Positions 8,801-15,450 are shown, counted from the first letter of the stretch. The stretch is 20,485 nucleotides of DNA from an uncultured Oscillospiraceae bacterium (GCA_934589665.1 CAKTOJ010000021.1:1-20485), one strand, 5' to 3'. Notes: a model not told the origin generated them from the letters alone. Made by a program: numbers and translations.

Positions 8801-9017
8801 GCACGACCTCCGGGCTGACGGTCTCCGCGCTGGGGATCAGGCTCACCGCGCTCTCAATGGAAAACGGCACAGCCAGCCGCAGCGCGACCATACCCCAGAG
8901 CAGCACATCCACCCACTTCGGTGCCCGTCTGAGCGCAAAGCGCAGCACCAGAACCGCCAGCACCAGCCAGCCGGCGGTGATGCTGCGGTTGAGAAAGCCA
9001 AGAAATACCTCACTCAT
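5859..9017 (-). CDS. BlaR1/MecR1-type M56 metallopeptidase sensor with a large non-PBP ectodomain
   Basis: A 1052-residue membrane sensor-protease, far longer than BlaR1 or MecR1 (about 600). Membrane segments lie at about 8-29, 36-52, 112-137 and, after the peptidase region, 290-308. A minor hydrophobic stretch is at 205-225. The zinc motif is HERAH (189-193), with the third ligand in ELACDE (Glu230), so the M56 protease looks active; its expected target is the BlaI-type repressor. After residue 310 an exported part of about 740 residues follows. It contains a DUF5301-like domain (about 320-415), two long beta-rich segments, and a C-terminal domain with a DLDGDG calcium-type loop at 907-912. 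I see no SxxK/SxN/KTG set of a penicillin-binding sensor domain, so the ligand may not be a beta-lactam. The start overlaps the repressor stop by 8 bases, implying translational coupling. Confidence 0.88.
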   Translation of the reverse strand: MSEVFLGFLNRSITAGWLVLAVLVLRFALRRAPKWVDVLLWGMVALRLAVPFSIESAVSLIPSAETVSPEVVQFDPAPTVTSGVTVIDNAVNPALSESFAADPAASVNPLYVWTEIAGVVWLIGAAALLGYALVSYLRLRRRVRTAVRLRENIYQSEHVASPFILGVLHPRIYLPFSMSGENMECVLAHERAHLARHDHWWKPMGFLLLALYWFNPVLWLAYVLLCRDIELACDERVVKTLDPARRADYSQALLACSVPRRMIAACPLAFGEVGVKERVKSVLNYRKPAFWVIVLSVAACAVVAVCFLTNPQRETMRWARELRAEDVTRVELVVLPQAENRQYKELNADEIGKAVMLINESRGRHVRNEEPLNGGVIRLFVTTSDGVRHHVGNNGNVYLEIDGDSYKADYAWLEAWPFTEGDAPLPEDFDFDFTYPTNTMLAQTEYPIAEETVTAALRAAEVNGTVTDGGVLDAGGAFSYQISCPDENAELSVSGALYDGMRELSVSYALPFDGSNTLTGPEWTDFKTPLKLAARFYGGFTDGQELYRACAASELAREENVLYQGQLNGGYCVVRVNSPVRYWTANSLRKLTVEVYESTEAFAQHNGTVEAGRVYVDEWSLQIPDGWEREGSEPIWRSSAGTGSYLRVTEESGFDETLMGLYNAGYELEKFYDHYRCVTQEGMSNTVVYLYPQPESIAFYWIEMHWSYENADERQIQLEEMQLKAMGHTFAFRSQEEVWNVEQLRTVFDRQAESGWRFVAAVSTDLYEDLVGAVLYRRMGDEIPIGVMFVTQDGIGFSCGLGGELAEDPAFVYRGEGTVAFRVKTDDGGRAIMTLQRTIDGPQSSVLYTAATEEIPTITGFAAYDNLLADVSAMRRIKSSISDYQAEFGESAWQLAKEDETGWLLRDLDGDGVPELLLGVSWSGNNTVIFNIFRLEGDQAVRLVDGWNRCRYYLCTDGSIANSGDGGIYEYSDAYYRYIDGELKLLEMVQYTASDAGGEVWYYSDTSDDFLLEQPDGTHKRNPAFHEISEREAGRINRKYTYEILPFTPFEA

Positions 9018-9384
9018 GGCAGTGCTCCTTTCGGTAGCGGTCGATCATTCCCTGCACCTCGTCAAGCTCCGCACCGCTCATTTTCTGCGAACGCGTGAAT
9101 GCCGCGACGAAGGCGGGCAGCGATCCGTTAAAGCGCTTTTCCACCAGCTCCTCCGCCTCAGCGGCCTGTGCTTCATCTTTGGATACAAGCGAGGTCACAA
9201 CGCTCTTTTCATTTTTCAGCACGCCGCGTTCACCTAGCCGCTTTAAAACCGTGTAGGTCGTCGTCGGCTTCCAGCCGAGCTGCTCGGCGCACAGCGCGAC
9301 CAGCTCGCGGCTCGTCACCGGCTCATGCTCCCAGAGGATAAGGCAGAAGCGGTATTCGCTCTCAAAAATCTTCGGCGTTTCCAT
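9010..9384 (-). CDS. BlaI/MecI/CopY-family transcriptional repressor
   Basis: A 124-residue DNA-binding repressor. The N-terminal winged helix (about 1-72) contains the family hallmark GWKPTTTYTVLKRLGERG, the recognition helix and wing start. The C-terminal helices (about 80-120) are the dimerisation region, with FNGSLPAFVAAFTRSQKMS, where family members are cut by the BlaR1 protease; the exact site is not visible here. It normally represses its own operon and is inactivated by proteolysis when the sensor is triggered. The ATG has AGGAG upstream, the stop overlaps the sensor gene, and the promoter carries two palindromes that fit as operators. No beta-lactamase or PBP2a gene is present in the window. 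Confidence 0.93.
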   Translation of the reverse strand: METPKIFESEYRFCLILWEHEPVTSRELVALCAEQLGWKPTTTYTVLKRLGERGVLKNEKSVVTSLVSKDEAQAAEAEELVEKRFNGSLPAFVAAFTRSQKMSGAELDEVQGMIDRYRKEHCHE

Positions 9385-9391
9385 TGTTTTC

Positions 9392-9441
9392 TCCTCTCTA
9401 ATCCGTTAGAGTGTATTTTTACTCTAACGGATTAGAGAGGA
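9392..9441 (-). promoter_or_regulatory. Double palindromic operator of the BlaI-type operon
   Basis: Two 16-bp palindromes, CTCTAATCCGTTAGAG (9396-9411) and CTCTAACGGATTAGAG (9422-9437), have centres 26 bp apart. They are themselves inverted copies, giving a perfect 21-bp inverted repeat (9392-9412 and 9421-9441) around an 8-base AT-rich centre. The right palindrome overlaps the -10 box and spacer; the left one covers the expected transcription start. Two dimer sites over the promoter match how BlaI/MecI proteins bind. The TACA/TGTA core of staphylococcal operators is not the motif here. Confidence 0.85.
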
Positions 9442-9449
9442 TTTGTCAA
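9421..9449 (-). promoter_or_regulatory. Promoter of the BlaI/BlaR1-type operon
   Basis: On the minus strand TTGACA (9449-9444), a 17-base spacer and TAGAGT (9426-9421) form the core promoter. It is embedded in the palindromes, so repressor binding would block polymerase. Confidence 0.8.
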
Positions 9450-9589
9450 GAAAAACTTTTCCTTTGGGATCTCCGCCGCTTTATTTGTCCACGGCACATG
9501 GATGTCCCGTCCAGGCAGAGGTGGGCGCAGGATGTCGGCTGAACGGGGAAAACAGTATTTTTCGTAAAATTATCTGTTAACATAATAAT

Positions 9590-9619
9590 TGTGGATAACT
9601 CTGTGGAAACTGTGAATAA
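9590..9619. promoter_or_regulatory. Cluster of DnaA-box-like sequences
   Basis: TGTGGATAA at 9590-9598 is an exact reverse complement of the consensus DnaA box TTATCCACA. TGTGGAAAC (9602-9610) differs at two positions and TGTGAATAA (9611-9619) at one. All three are in the same orientation within 30 bp and flanked by AT-rich DNA. This could be a DnaA-responsive regulatory site or part of a replication-origin-like element. dnaA and dnaN are not in the window. Confidence 0.5.
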
Positions 9620-9744
9620 CCTTGATTTTACAATCATTTTACCGGTTGACGCACTGTTATGCTTCGACGAAAGAGGGAACTTTTCGCGCTTCCTGCACAT
9701 ATTTTTAACAAATAACGGGAAACAACGCGCCCCGCGCAAAACAC

Positions 9745-9773
9745 TTGCCATTGTGGGACAAACCCACTATAAT
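9745..9773 (+). promoter_or_regulatory. Promoter of topoisomerase B gene
   Basis: TTGCCA (9745-9750), a 17-base spacer and a perfect TATAAT (9768-9773). The spacer contains the short inverted repeat GTGGG-ACAAA-CCCAC (9753-9767). Predicted transcription start is near 9780, about 33 bases before the ATG. Confidence 0.88.
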
Positions 9774-9812
9774 ATACAAGGAATAGTATCCTACTGGAAA
9801 CGGAGAGACATC

Positions 9813-11813
9813 ATGGCAGCAAAAACAGGCAAGAATTACGGAAACGACAGTATCTCGCTCCTTGAGGGCGCAGAGCGCGTGCGCAAGCGTCCGGGCGTGA
9901 TCTTTGGCTCGGACGGACTCGACGGCTGCGAGCACGCGGTATTTGAGATCCTCTCGAACTCTATCGACGAAGCGCGCGAGGGTCACGGCCGGCTCATCAC
10001 GCTCACGCACTACGCCGACGGCAGCATCGAGGTCGAGGACAACGGCCGCGGCTGCCCCGTGGACTGGAACCCGAAGGAGCAGCGCTTCAACTGGGAGCTG
10101 GTTTATTGTGAGCTATACGCCGGCGGCAAATACAATAACCTCGACGGCGACAACTATGAATACTCCCTCGGCCTCAACGGCCTCGGCGCCTGCGCCACGC
10201 AGTACGCCTCGCGCTACATGGACGTGACCGTTTGGCGCGATGGGAACAAATACTCCCTCCACTTCGAGCGTGGACAGATCACCGGCGAGAAGGGCAAGGA
10301 GCTCAAAATCGAGCCGACCGACCGCGGCAAGCGAACCGGCACGCTCACGCGCTGGCTGCCCGATCTCGACGTGTTCACCGACATCAATATTCCCTCCTCG
10401 TACTTCACCGACGTTCTGCGCCGTCAGGCAGTTGTGAACGCGGGCATCACCTTCCGCTTCCGCGATCAGGTGGACGGGAAGTTCGAGACGCAGGATTTCC
10501 TTTATGAAAACGGCATCGTCGACTATGTTGCCGAGCTCGCCGGAGAGGGCGCACTGACCACGCCTGTGTTCTGGGAGACGGAGCGCCGCGGCCGCGACCG
10601 CGAGGACAAGCCCGAATACAAGGTCAAGCTCTCGTGCGCCTGCTGCTTTTCAAACCGCGTGAATGTCATTGAGCACTACCACAACTCCTCCTGGCTCGAG
10701 CACGGCGGCGCGCCGGAAAAGGCGACAAAGACCGCTTTTGTCTACGCCATCGACAAGTACCTCAAGGACAGCAGCAAGTACCAGAAGAACGAATCTAAAA
10801 TCACCTGGCAGGACGTTGAGGACTGTCTGGTGCTTGTGTCCAACAACTTCTCCACGCAGACGAGCTATGAAAATCAGACGAAGAAGTCCATCACGAATAA
10901 ATTCGTGCAGGAAGCCATGACCGACTTCCTCAAATCCCGTCTGGAAACCTATTTCATCGAAAACCGTGTCGAGGCGCTCAAGATCGCCGAGCAGGTGCTC
11001 ATCAACAAGCGCAGCCGCGAGAGCGCGGAAAAGCAGCGCCTGAACATCAAGAAAAAGCTCTCGGGCAATATCGACATCTCCAACCGCGTGCAGAAATTCG
11101 TGGACTGCCGCACGCGCGACGTGTCCCGCCGCGAAATTTATATCGTCGAGGGCGACAGCGCCCTCGGTTCGGTCAAGCTCTCGCGTGACGCGGAGTTTCA
11201 GGGCATCATGCCCGTGCGCGGCAAGATTCTCAACTGCCTCAAGGCCGATTACGCCCGCATCTTCAAAAGCGAGATTATCACCGACCTTCTCAAGGTGCTC
11301 GGCTGCGGCGTGGAGGTGCAGGGCAAGGCGGTCAAGGAGCTCAACGCCTTTGACCTCAATAATCTCCGCTGGAACAAGGTCGTCATCTGCACCGATGCGG
11401 ACGTGGACGGTTTCCAGATCCGCACACTGATCCTCACAATGATCTACCGGCTCTGCCCCACACTCATCCGTGAGGGCTATGTCTACATCGCCGAGACACC
11501 GCTCTTCGAGATCAACTGCGGCGATAAAACATGGTTCGCCTACTCCGATAAGGAGAAGAACGACATCGTTAAGACGCTGGAGGGCAAGCGCTACAAGGTC
11601 GACCGCTCCAAGGGTCTCGGCGAAAACGACCCGGAGATGATGTGGCTGACGACCATGAATCCGGAAACGCGCCGTCTCATCAAGGTCATGCCCGAGGACG
11701 CGGAGGCGACTTCGCAGGTCTTTGACCTTCTTCTGGGCGACAATCTTCAGGGAAGAAAAGATCACATCGCGGAAAATGGCTATAAGTATCTGGAACTTGC
11801 CGATATTTCCTGA
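9813..11813 (+). CDS. parE: DNA topoisomerase IV (type IIA) subunit B-like ATPase, divergent
   Basis: The ATPase subunit of a type IIA topoisomerase, 666 residues. The GHKL ATPase has E45 and N49 in EILSNSIDEA, DNGRG at 76-80, a glycine-rich lid YSLGLNGLGA (117-126) and the QTK loop lysine at 355-357. The TOPRIM domain has the metal ligands E446 (in EGDSALGS) and D528, D530 and D532 (DADVDG), then KGLGEND at 600-606. Several positions differ from usual ParE/GyrB: EGDSAGGS is EGDSALGS, DADVDGAHI is DADVDGFQI, and GLHGVG is GLNGLG. Catalytic ligands are retained, so it should be active. ATG 9813 is chosen for its GGAGAGA site and for lying downstream of the promoter. The partner A subunit is most likely the gene at 1-1467. 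A terminator follows directly. Confidence 0.92.
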   Translation: MAAKTGKNYGNDSISLLEGAERVRKRPGVIFGSDGLDGCEHAVFEILSNSIDEAREGHGRLITLTHYADGSIEVEDNGRGCPVDWNPKEQRFNWELVYCELYAGGKYNNLDGDNYEYSLGLNGLGACATQYASRYMDVTVWRDGNKYSLHFERGQITGEKGKELKIEPTDRGKRTGTLTRWLPDLDVFTDINIPSSYFTDVLRRQAVVNAGITFRFRDQVDGKFETQDFLYENGIVDYVAELAGEGALTTPVFWETERRGRDREDKPEYKVKLSCACCFSNRVNVIEHYHNSSWLEHGGAPEKATKTAFVYAIDKYLKDSSKYQKNESKITWQDVEDCLVLVSNNFSTQTSYENQTKKSITNKFVQEAMTDFLKSRLETYFIENRVEALKIAEQVLINKRSRESAEKQRLNIKKKLSGNIDISNRVQKFVDCRTRDVSRREIYIVEGDSALGSVKLSRDAEFQGIMPVRGKILNCLKADYARIFKSEIITDLLKVLGCGVEVQGKAVKELNAFDLNNLRWNKVVICTDADVDGFQIRTLILTMIYRLCPTLIREGYVYIAETPLFEINCGDKTWFAYSDKEKNDIVKTLEGKRYKVDRSKGLGENDPEMMWLTTMNPETRRLIKVMPEDAEATSQVFDLLLGDNLQGRKDHIAENGYKYLELADIS

Positions 11814-11819
11814 TAAGCA

Positions 11820-11860
11820 AAGCGTACCCCGGGCCAATGCCCGGGGTACGCTTCTTATTT
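11820..11860. terminator. Intrinsic terminator after topoisomerase B gene
   Basis: A perfect 15-bp stem, AAGCGTACCCCGGGC (11820-11834) and its complement (11839-11853), has loop CAAT and is followed by CTTATTTTT on the plus strand. It lies between convergent genes; the minus-strand side lacks a good T-tract. Confidence 0.9.
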
Positions 11861-13240
11861 TTACTGCATCTCTGTCCGTTCCCCGCCGTGCTCCATGGGT
11901 CTGACATACCGGCGGTAGCAATAGATAAAATATACTGTTTCCGCCGCGCCGGTGATGCCCCACGAAAACGGATAGAGCATATACAGCGAACGCAGCGTGC
12001 CAAAGTAGGCAAACACCGTATAGATCCACGCCACGCGGAACACACACGAGCCGAGAAACACAAGGATCATCGGCACCATCCCCTTGCCAAGGCCGCGCGA
12101 GGCCGAGGTCGTACAGTCCATAAAGGCGGAGATCATAAACGAAAAGCTCATCACGCGGATGCGCTCCATGCCTGCGTCAATCACGGCACTCTCCGGCGAA
12201 AAGAGTGCAAGGAACTCGCGTCCAAAGCACAAAAACAGCGCACCGACCATCGCGCCGGTCAGAAAGGAATAGAAGAGCGTGAGCACATAGCTGCGGCGCA
12301 CACGTTCCGGTCGGCCTGCGCCGTAATTCTGTCCGATGAAGCTGGAGCTTGCAATGTAGAACGCGTTCATCACGGAAAAGGCGAGGTTATCCACATTGGC
12401 CGCGGCGGAGTTGCCCTCGACCACGACCGTGCTGAACGAGTTGACACCCGCCTGAATAAAGAGGTTCGCCACCGAAAAGATCGCGTTCTGAAAGCCTGCC
12501 GGAACGCCGATGGACAGCACGCGCAGTGCCTTATTCTTATAGATTCTGAGCTCACGCAGGGAAAGGCCGTATACCTCCGTGCGGCGCCGCAGCAGCGCGC
12601 AGACGATCAGCACCGCGCTGACGCACTGCGAGAGCATGCTTGCCAGCGCCACGCCGTCGGTCGACATGCCGCAGGCAATGACAAAGAGCAGGTCAAGCAC
12701 CACATTCAGCGCACCGGCTGCAGCCAGATAAATGAGCGGCGTTTTCGTATCCCCCACCGCGCTGAACACGGCATTGCCGAAGTTATAAAGCGCCATGGCG
12801 GGCATCCCGAGGAAATAAATGCGCAGATAGAGCACCGCTCCGTCCAGCAGGTCCTCCCGCGTGTTGAGCAGCTCAAGCAGCGGGCGGGAAAACACCTGCC
12901 CCGCCAGCAGGATCAGCACACCGGCCAGCAGGCAGACAACTGCCGAGGTATGCACCGACTCACGCACATTCTTTTCGCTGTGCGCACCGTAGTGCGTAGC
13001 GACGAGAACATTGACGCCGCTGCCCAGCCCGATGAGAAAGCCCGTAAAAAGAAAGACGAGGATTGTCGTCGAGCCGACTGAGCCGAGCGCACCGGCGCTG
13101 GCAAAGCGCCCGACGACCGCAAGGTCCGTCATGCTGAAGAGCACCTGCAATAAGTTGGAAAACATCAGCGGGATGCTGAAGTGCAGGATCTGGCGGCTGA
13201 GCTTTCCCTCTGTCAGATCAAGTCCGGACGTCCTTGCCAT
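11861..13240 (-). CDS. MATE family multidrug/metabolite efflux transporter
   Basis: A 459-residue polytopic membrane protein with about twelve hydrophobic segments in two similar halves, as expected for the MATE (NorM/DinF-like) family, which exports organic cations and drugs using Na+ or H+ gradients. The N-terminal pattern IPLMFSNLLQVLFSMTDLAVVGRF, with the following GSVGSTT, and the second-half pattern SIGVPAGFQNAIFSVANLFIQ are typical. Also typical are ASSSFIGQNYGAGRPERVRRSY and SASRGLGKGMVPMI. The substrate cannot be inferred. The ATG has a purine-rich GAAGGGAAAG site upstream. It lies 61 bases after recG on the same strand with no terminator between, so it is probably transcribed with recG. 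Confidence 0.94.
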   Translation of the reverse strand: MARTSGLDLTEGKLSRQILHFSIPLMFSNLLQVLFSMTDLAVVGRFASAGALGSVGSTTILVFLFTGFLIGLGSGVNVLVATHYGAHSEKNVRESVHTSAVVCLLAGVLILLAGQVFSRPLLELLNTREDLLDGAVLYLRIYFLGMPAMALYNFGNAVFSAVGDTKTPLIYLAAAGALNVVLDLLFVIACGMSTDGVALASMLSQCVSAVLIVCALLRRRTEVYGLSLRELRIYKNKALRVLSIGVPAGFQNAIFSVANLFIQAGVNSFSTVVVEGNSAAANVDNLAFSVMNAFYIASSSFIGQNYGAGRPERVRRSYVLTLFYSFLTGAMVGALFLCFGREFLALFSPESAVIDAGMERIRVMSFSFMISAFMDCTTSASRGLGKGMVPMILVFLGSCVFRVAWIYTVFAYFGTLRSLYMLYPFSWGITGAAETVYFIYCYRRYVRPMEHGGERTEMQ

Positions 13241-13301
13241 GCTTTTCTTTCCCTTCTTTCTCTCTTCTCCGTCCGCTCCAGCTGCAGCGATTGCCGTGCG
13301 C

Positions 13302-15356
13302 TCAGTTCAGCGCCTCGGCGTTCAGATCAAACAGCTCCCGCACACGCGCGGAGACCGCTTTGTGCTCTGCAAGCGACGGATCGCAGGCAAGCAGCGTTTC
13401 CGCCGCGCTCTGCGCTTCATATAAAAGCTGCATGTCGCAGGTAAAGTCCGCCACGCGCAGCGTCGGCAGACCGTGCTGACGCGCACCGAAGAAATCGCCC
13501 GGCCCGCGCAGCTTCAAATCCTCCTCTGCAAGCGCAAAGCCGCTCTGCGTGCGGCACATCGCTTCCAGACGGGCCCTGTTGTCCTCTCCTCTATTGTCCG
13601 AAATCAAAACGCAGTAAGACTTCCATTTTCCGCGTCCCACGCGCCCGCGCAGCTGGTGGAGCTGCGAGAGGCCGAAGCACTCCGCGTTTTCAATCACCAT
13701 GACGGTCGCATTCGGCACATCCACGCCGACCTCGATCACCGTGGTGGAAACCAGTACGTCGATCTCTCCTGATGAAAACGCGCGCATGACCGCTTCTTTC
13801 TCCTTTGGCTTCATCCTGCCGTGCAGGAAGCGGACCGTGCGGTGCGGAAACACTTCCTTCTGCAGCTTCTCTGCGTAAACCGTAACCGCCTTGCGCTCGT
13901 CAGGCAGCTCGCCGTTTTCCTCCACCATCGGGCAGACAATGTAGGCCTGCCGGCCCTGCGCAAGCTGTCTTTCCACGGCTTCGTAAACCGCGCCGCGCTG
14001 TGTGGACGAGCGTACGAACGTCTCAATGCTCTGCCGTCCCGGCGGCAGTTCGTCGATAACCGATACGTCGAGATCGCCGTAGATCATCAGCGCCAACGTG
14101 CGCGGGATGGGCGTTGCCGACATGACGAGCAGATGAGGATTTTCCCCCTTGGCCCCCAGCGCCGCGCGCTGGTTCACGCCGAAGCGGTGCTGCTCGTCGG
14201 TTACGACCAGGCCGAGCCTTTGATAGGAAACGTCACTCGTGAGCAGCGCGTGTGTACCGATGGCAAAATTGATCTCTCCCGACGAAAGCTGCTCGAGGAT
14301 CGAGCGGCGCACTGCCGCGCGGGTTGAAGCCGTCAGCAGGGCACAGCGCACGCCGAGCCCCTCCAGCATCGGTGCAAGCGTATGATAGTGCTGCTCCGCC
14401 AATATCTCCGTCGGCGCCATCAGCGCAGCCTGAAGATGATTCCTTGCCGCGCAATAGACCGCCGCCGCCGCAACCATGGTCTTGCCGCTGCCGACGTCGC
14501 CCTGCACAAGGCGGTTCATCGGCCGCGTATCGCTCATATCACGCAGAATATCCTCCACCGCGCGGTGCTGCGCGCCGGTGAGGGAAAAGGGAAGCGCCGA
14601 AAAGAATGGCGTCAGGTCTGTCTCCGTGCAGGTTCTGCCCTGTACGGTCGTGCGCCGTGCGCGCAGCAGACGCAGCCCCAGCGTCAGGAAGTAGAGCTCT
14701 TCAAACGCCAGACGGCGGCGTGCGGCGGCAAGCGCCTCGTCCGAGGCCGGGAAGTGGATGTTTTCATAGGCCTCCCGCACATCACAAAGCGCATACCGGC
14801 ATCGCAGCTCCTCCGGCAGAATGTCGGCAAAGCGGCCCGCCGCCTTGTCCAGCCCCTGCCGGACCGCACTGTGAAGCAGCCCCTGTCCCACGCCTGCGGT
14901 AAGCGGGTAGACCGGCACAATACAGCCCGTAACGCTGTGCCGTCCCTCACGCTCAAAGACGGGATTGATCATTTTCTTACTCCGCGGCGTCCCCTCCACA
15001 CGGCCATAGAAGGTGTAGCTTTCTCCCGCACGGAACGTATTCTTGAGGTAGATCTGATTAAAATACGTCAGTTCCAGCGCATCGCTTTCATCCACCACAC
15101 GCAGCTTGACGAGTTCCAGCCCTTTGCGTATCCGTGAGGCACGCGGCTGTGCGGCCACCATCGCGGTCACACAGGCGCTCTCGCCGATCTCCAGCTCCGC
15201 GATGCGGCGCGTCTCGCGCCGGTCCTCATAAGCACGGGGAAAATAGGAAATCAGGCTTTTAAGATCGGTGATACCGAGCTTTGCAAGCCCCTCCGCTTTC
15301 CTCGCGCCGACGCCCTTAAGGTATCGTACATCGATGTTCCATTCTTCAGCGGCCAT
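13302..15356 (-). CDS. recG: ATP-dependent DNA helicase RecG
   Basis: RecG remodels stalled replication forks and branch-migrates recombination intermediates. The 684-residue length is normal. An N-terminal helical segment has a YLKGVGARKAEGLAKLGI motif, followed by the OB-fold wedge domain (about 55-150), which grips branched DNA. The superfamily 2 helicase core follows: motif I GDVGSGKT (286-293), motif II DEQH (387-390), motif III SATPIPRT (413-420). The second RecA-like lobe has RFLHGRMKPKEKE, STTVIEVGVDVPNA and the arginine-rich QLRGRVGRG. All catalytic motifs are intact. The ATG has an optimal AAGGAGG. A TATACT -10 box lies upstream on the minus strand (15390-15385) with only a weak -35. 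Confidence 0.98.
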   Translation of the reverse strand: MAAEEWNIDVRYLKGVGARKAEGLAKLGITDLKSLISYFPRAYEDRRETRRIAELEIGESACVTAMVAAQPRASRIRKGLELVKLRVVDESDALELTYFNQIYLKNTFRAGESYTFYGRVEGTPRSKKMINPVFEREGRHSVTGCIVPVYPLTAGVGQGLLHSAVRQGLDKAAGRFADILPEELRCRYALCDVREAYENIHFPASDEALAAARRRLAFEELYFLTLGLRLLRARRTTVQGRTCTETDLTPFFSALPFSLTGAQHRAVEDILRDMSDTRPMNRLVQGDVGSGKTMVAAAAVYCAARNHLQAALMAPTEILAEQHYHTLAPMLEGLGVRCALLTASTRAAVRRSILEQLSSGEINFAIGTHALLTSDVSYQRLGLVVTDEQHRFGVNQRAALGAKGENPHLLVMSATPIPRTLALMIYGDLDVSVIDELPPGRQSIETFVRSSTQRGAVYEAVERQLAQGRQAYIVCPMVEENGELPDERKAVTVYAEKLQKEVFPHRTVRFLHGRMKPKEKEAVMRAFSSGEIDVLVSTTVIEVGVDVPNATVMVIENAECFGLSQLHQLRGRVGRGKWKSYCVLISDNRGEDNRARLEAMCRTQSGFALAEEDLKLRGPGDFFGARQHGLPTLRVADFTCDMQLLYEAQSAAETLLACDPSLAEHKAVSARVRELFDLNAEALN

Positions 15357-15384
15357 ATGATTTCCTCCTTATGCCTTTTCTTTC

Positions 15385-15390
15385 AGTATA
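15385..15390 (-). promoter_or_regulatory. Candidate -10 box for recG
   Basis: TATACT on the minus strand 29 bases before the recG start. The hexamer at a 17-base spacing (TAGCTT, 15413-15408) is a poor -35, so the promoter is either weak or activator-dependent. Confidence 0.4.
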
Positions 15391-15424
15391 GCCGCTTATC
15401 CTGTCGTAAGCTATTGAAGCCCGA

Positions 15425-15436
15425 CATAAATTTATG
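15425..15436. promoter_or_regulatory. 12-bp palindrome between divergent promoters
   Basis: CATAAATTTATG is a perfect palindrome lying between the recG -10 box and the acetyltransferase -35 box. It might be a binding site for a dimeric regulator. A short AT-rich palindrome can also arise by chance. Confidence 0.25.
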
Positions 15437-15450
15437 ACTACGCCCAACGC

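Larger units (their letters stand above)
9442..9812. other. Intergenic region upstream of topoisomerase B gene
   Basis: About 370 bases between divergent genes. It holds the -35 box of the BlaI operon at the left end, a DnaA-box-like cluster at 9590-9619, an AT-rich stretch on each side of the cluster, and the promoter at 9745-9773. An open frame runs in from 9591 in phase with the downstream gene, but it has no ribosome binding site and crosses the promoter, so it is not regarded as coding. The part 9450-9560 shows nothing recognisable. Confidence 0.6.

Noticed and set aside
5811..9098. A 1095-codon open frame on the plus strand opposite the BlaR1-like gene
   Set aside because: Its translation has no domain pattern or membrane segments. 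Its length follows from GC-rich codon bias of the true minus-strand gene, which has M56 motifs, a ribosome binding site and coupling to the repressor.
9591..9812. N-terminal extension of the topoisomerase B frame back to 9591
   Set aside because: The extension has no ribosome binding site, contains the TTGCCA/TATAAT promoter and shows no similarity to the ATPase N terminus.
10650..12047. A 465-codon minus-strand frame opposite the topoisomerase B gene
   Set aside because: Antisense shadow of the well-supported parE-like gene, crossing a terminator and the end of the MATE gene.
11837..13081. A 414-codon plus-strand frame opposite the MATE gene
   Set aside because: It is a basic, His/Arg-rich translation with no family features and begins inside a terminator; the minus strand encodes a clear MATE transporter.
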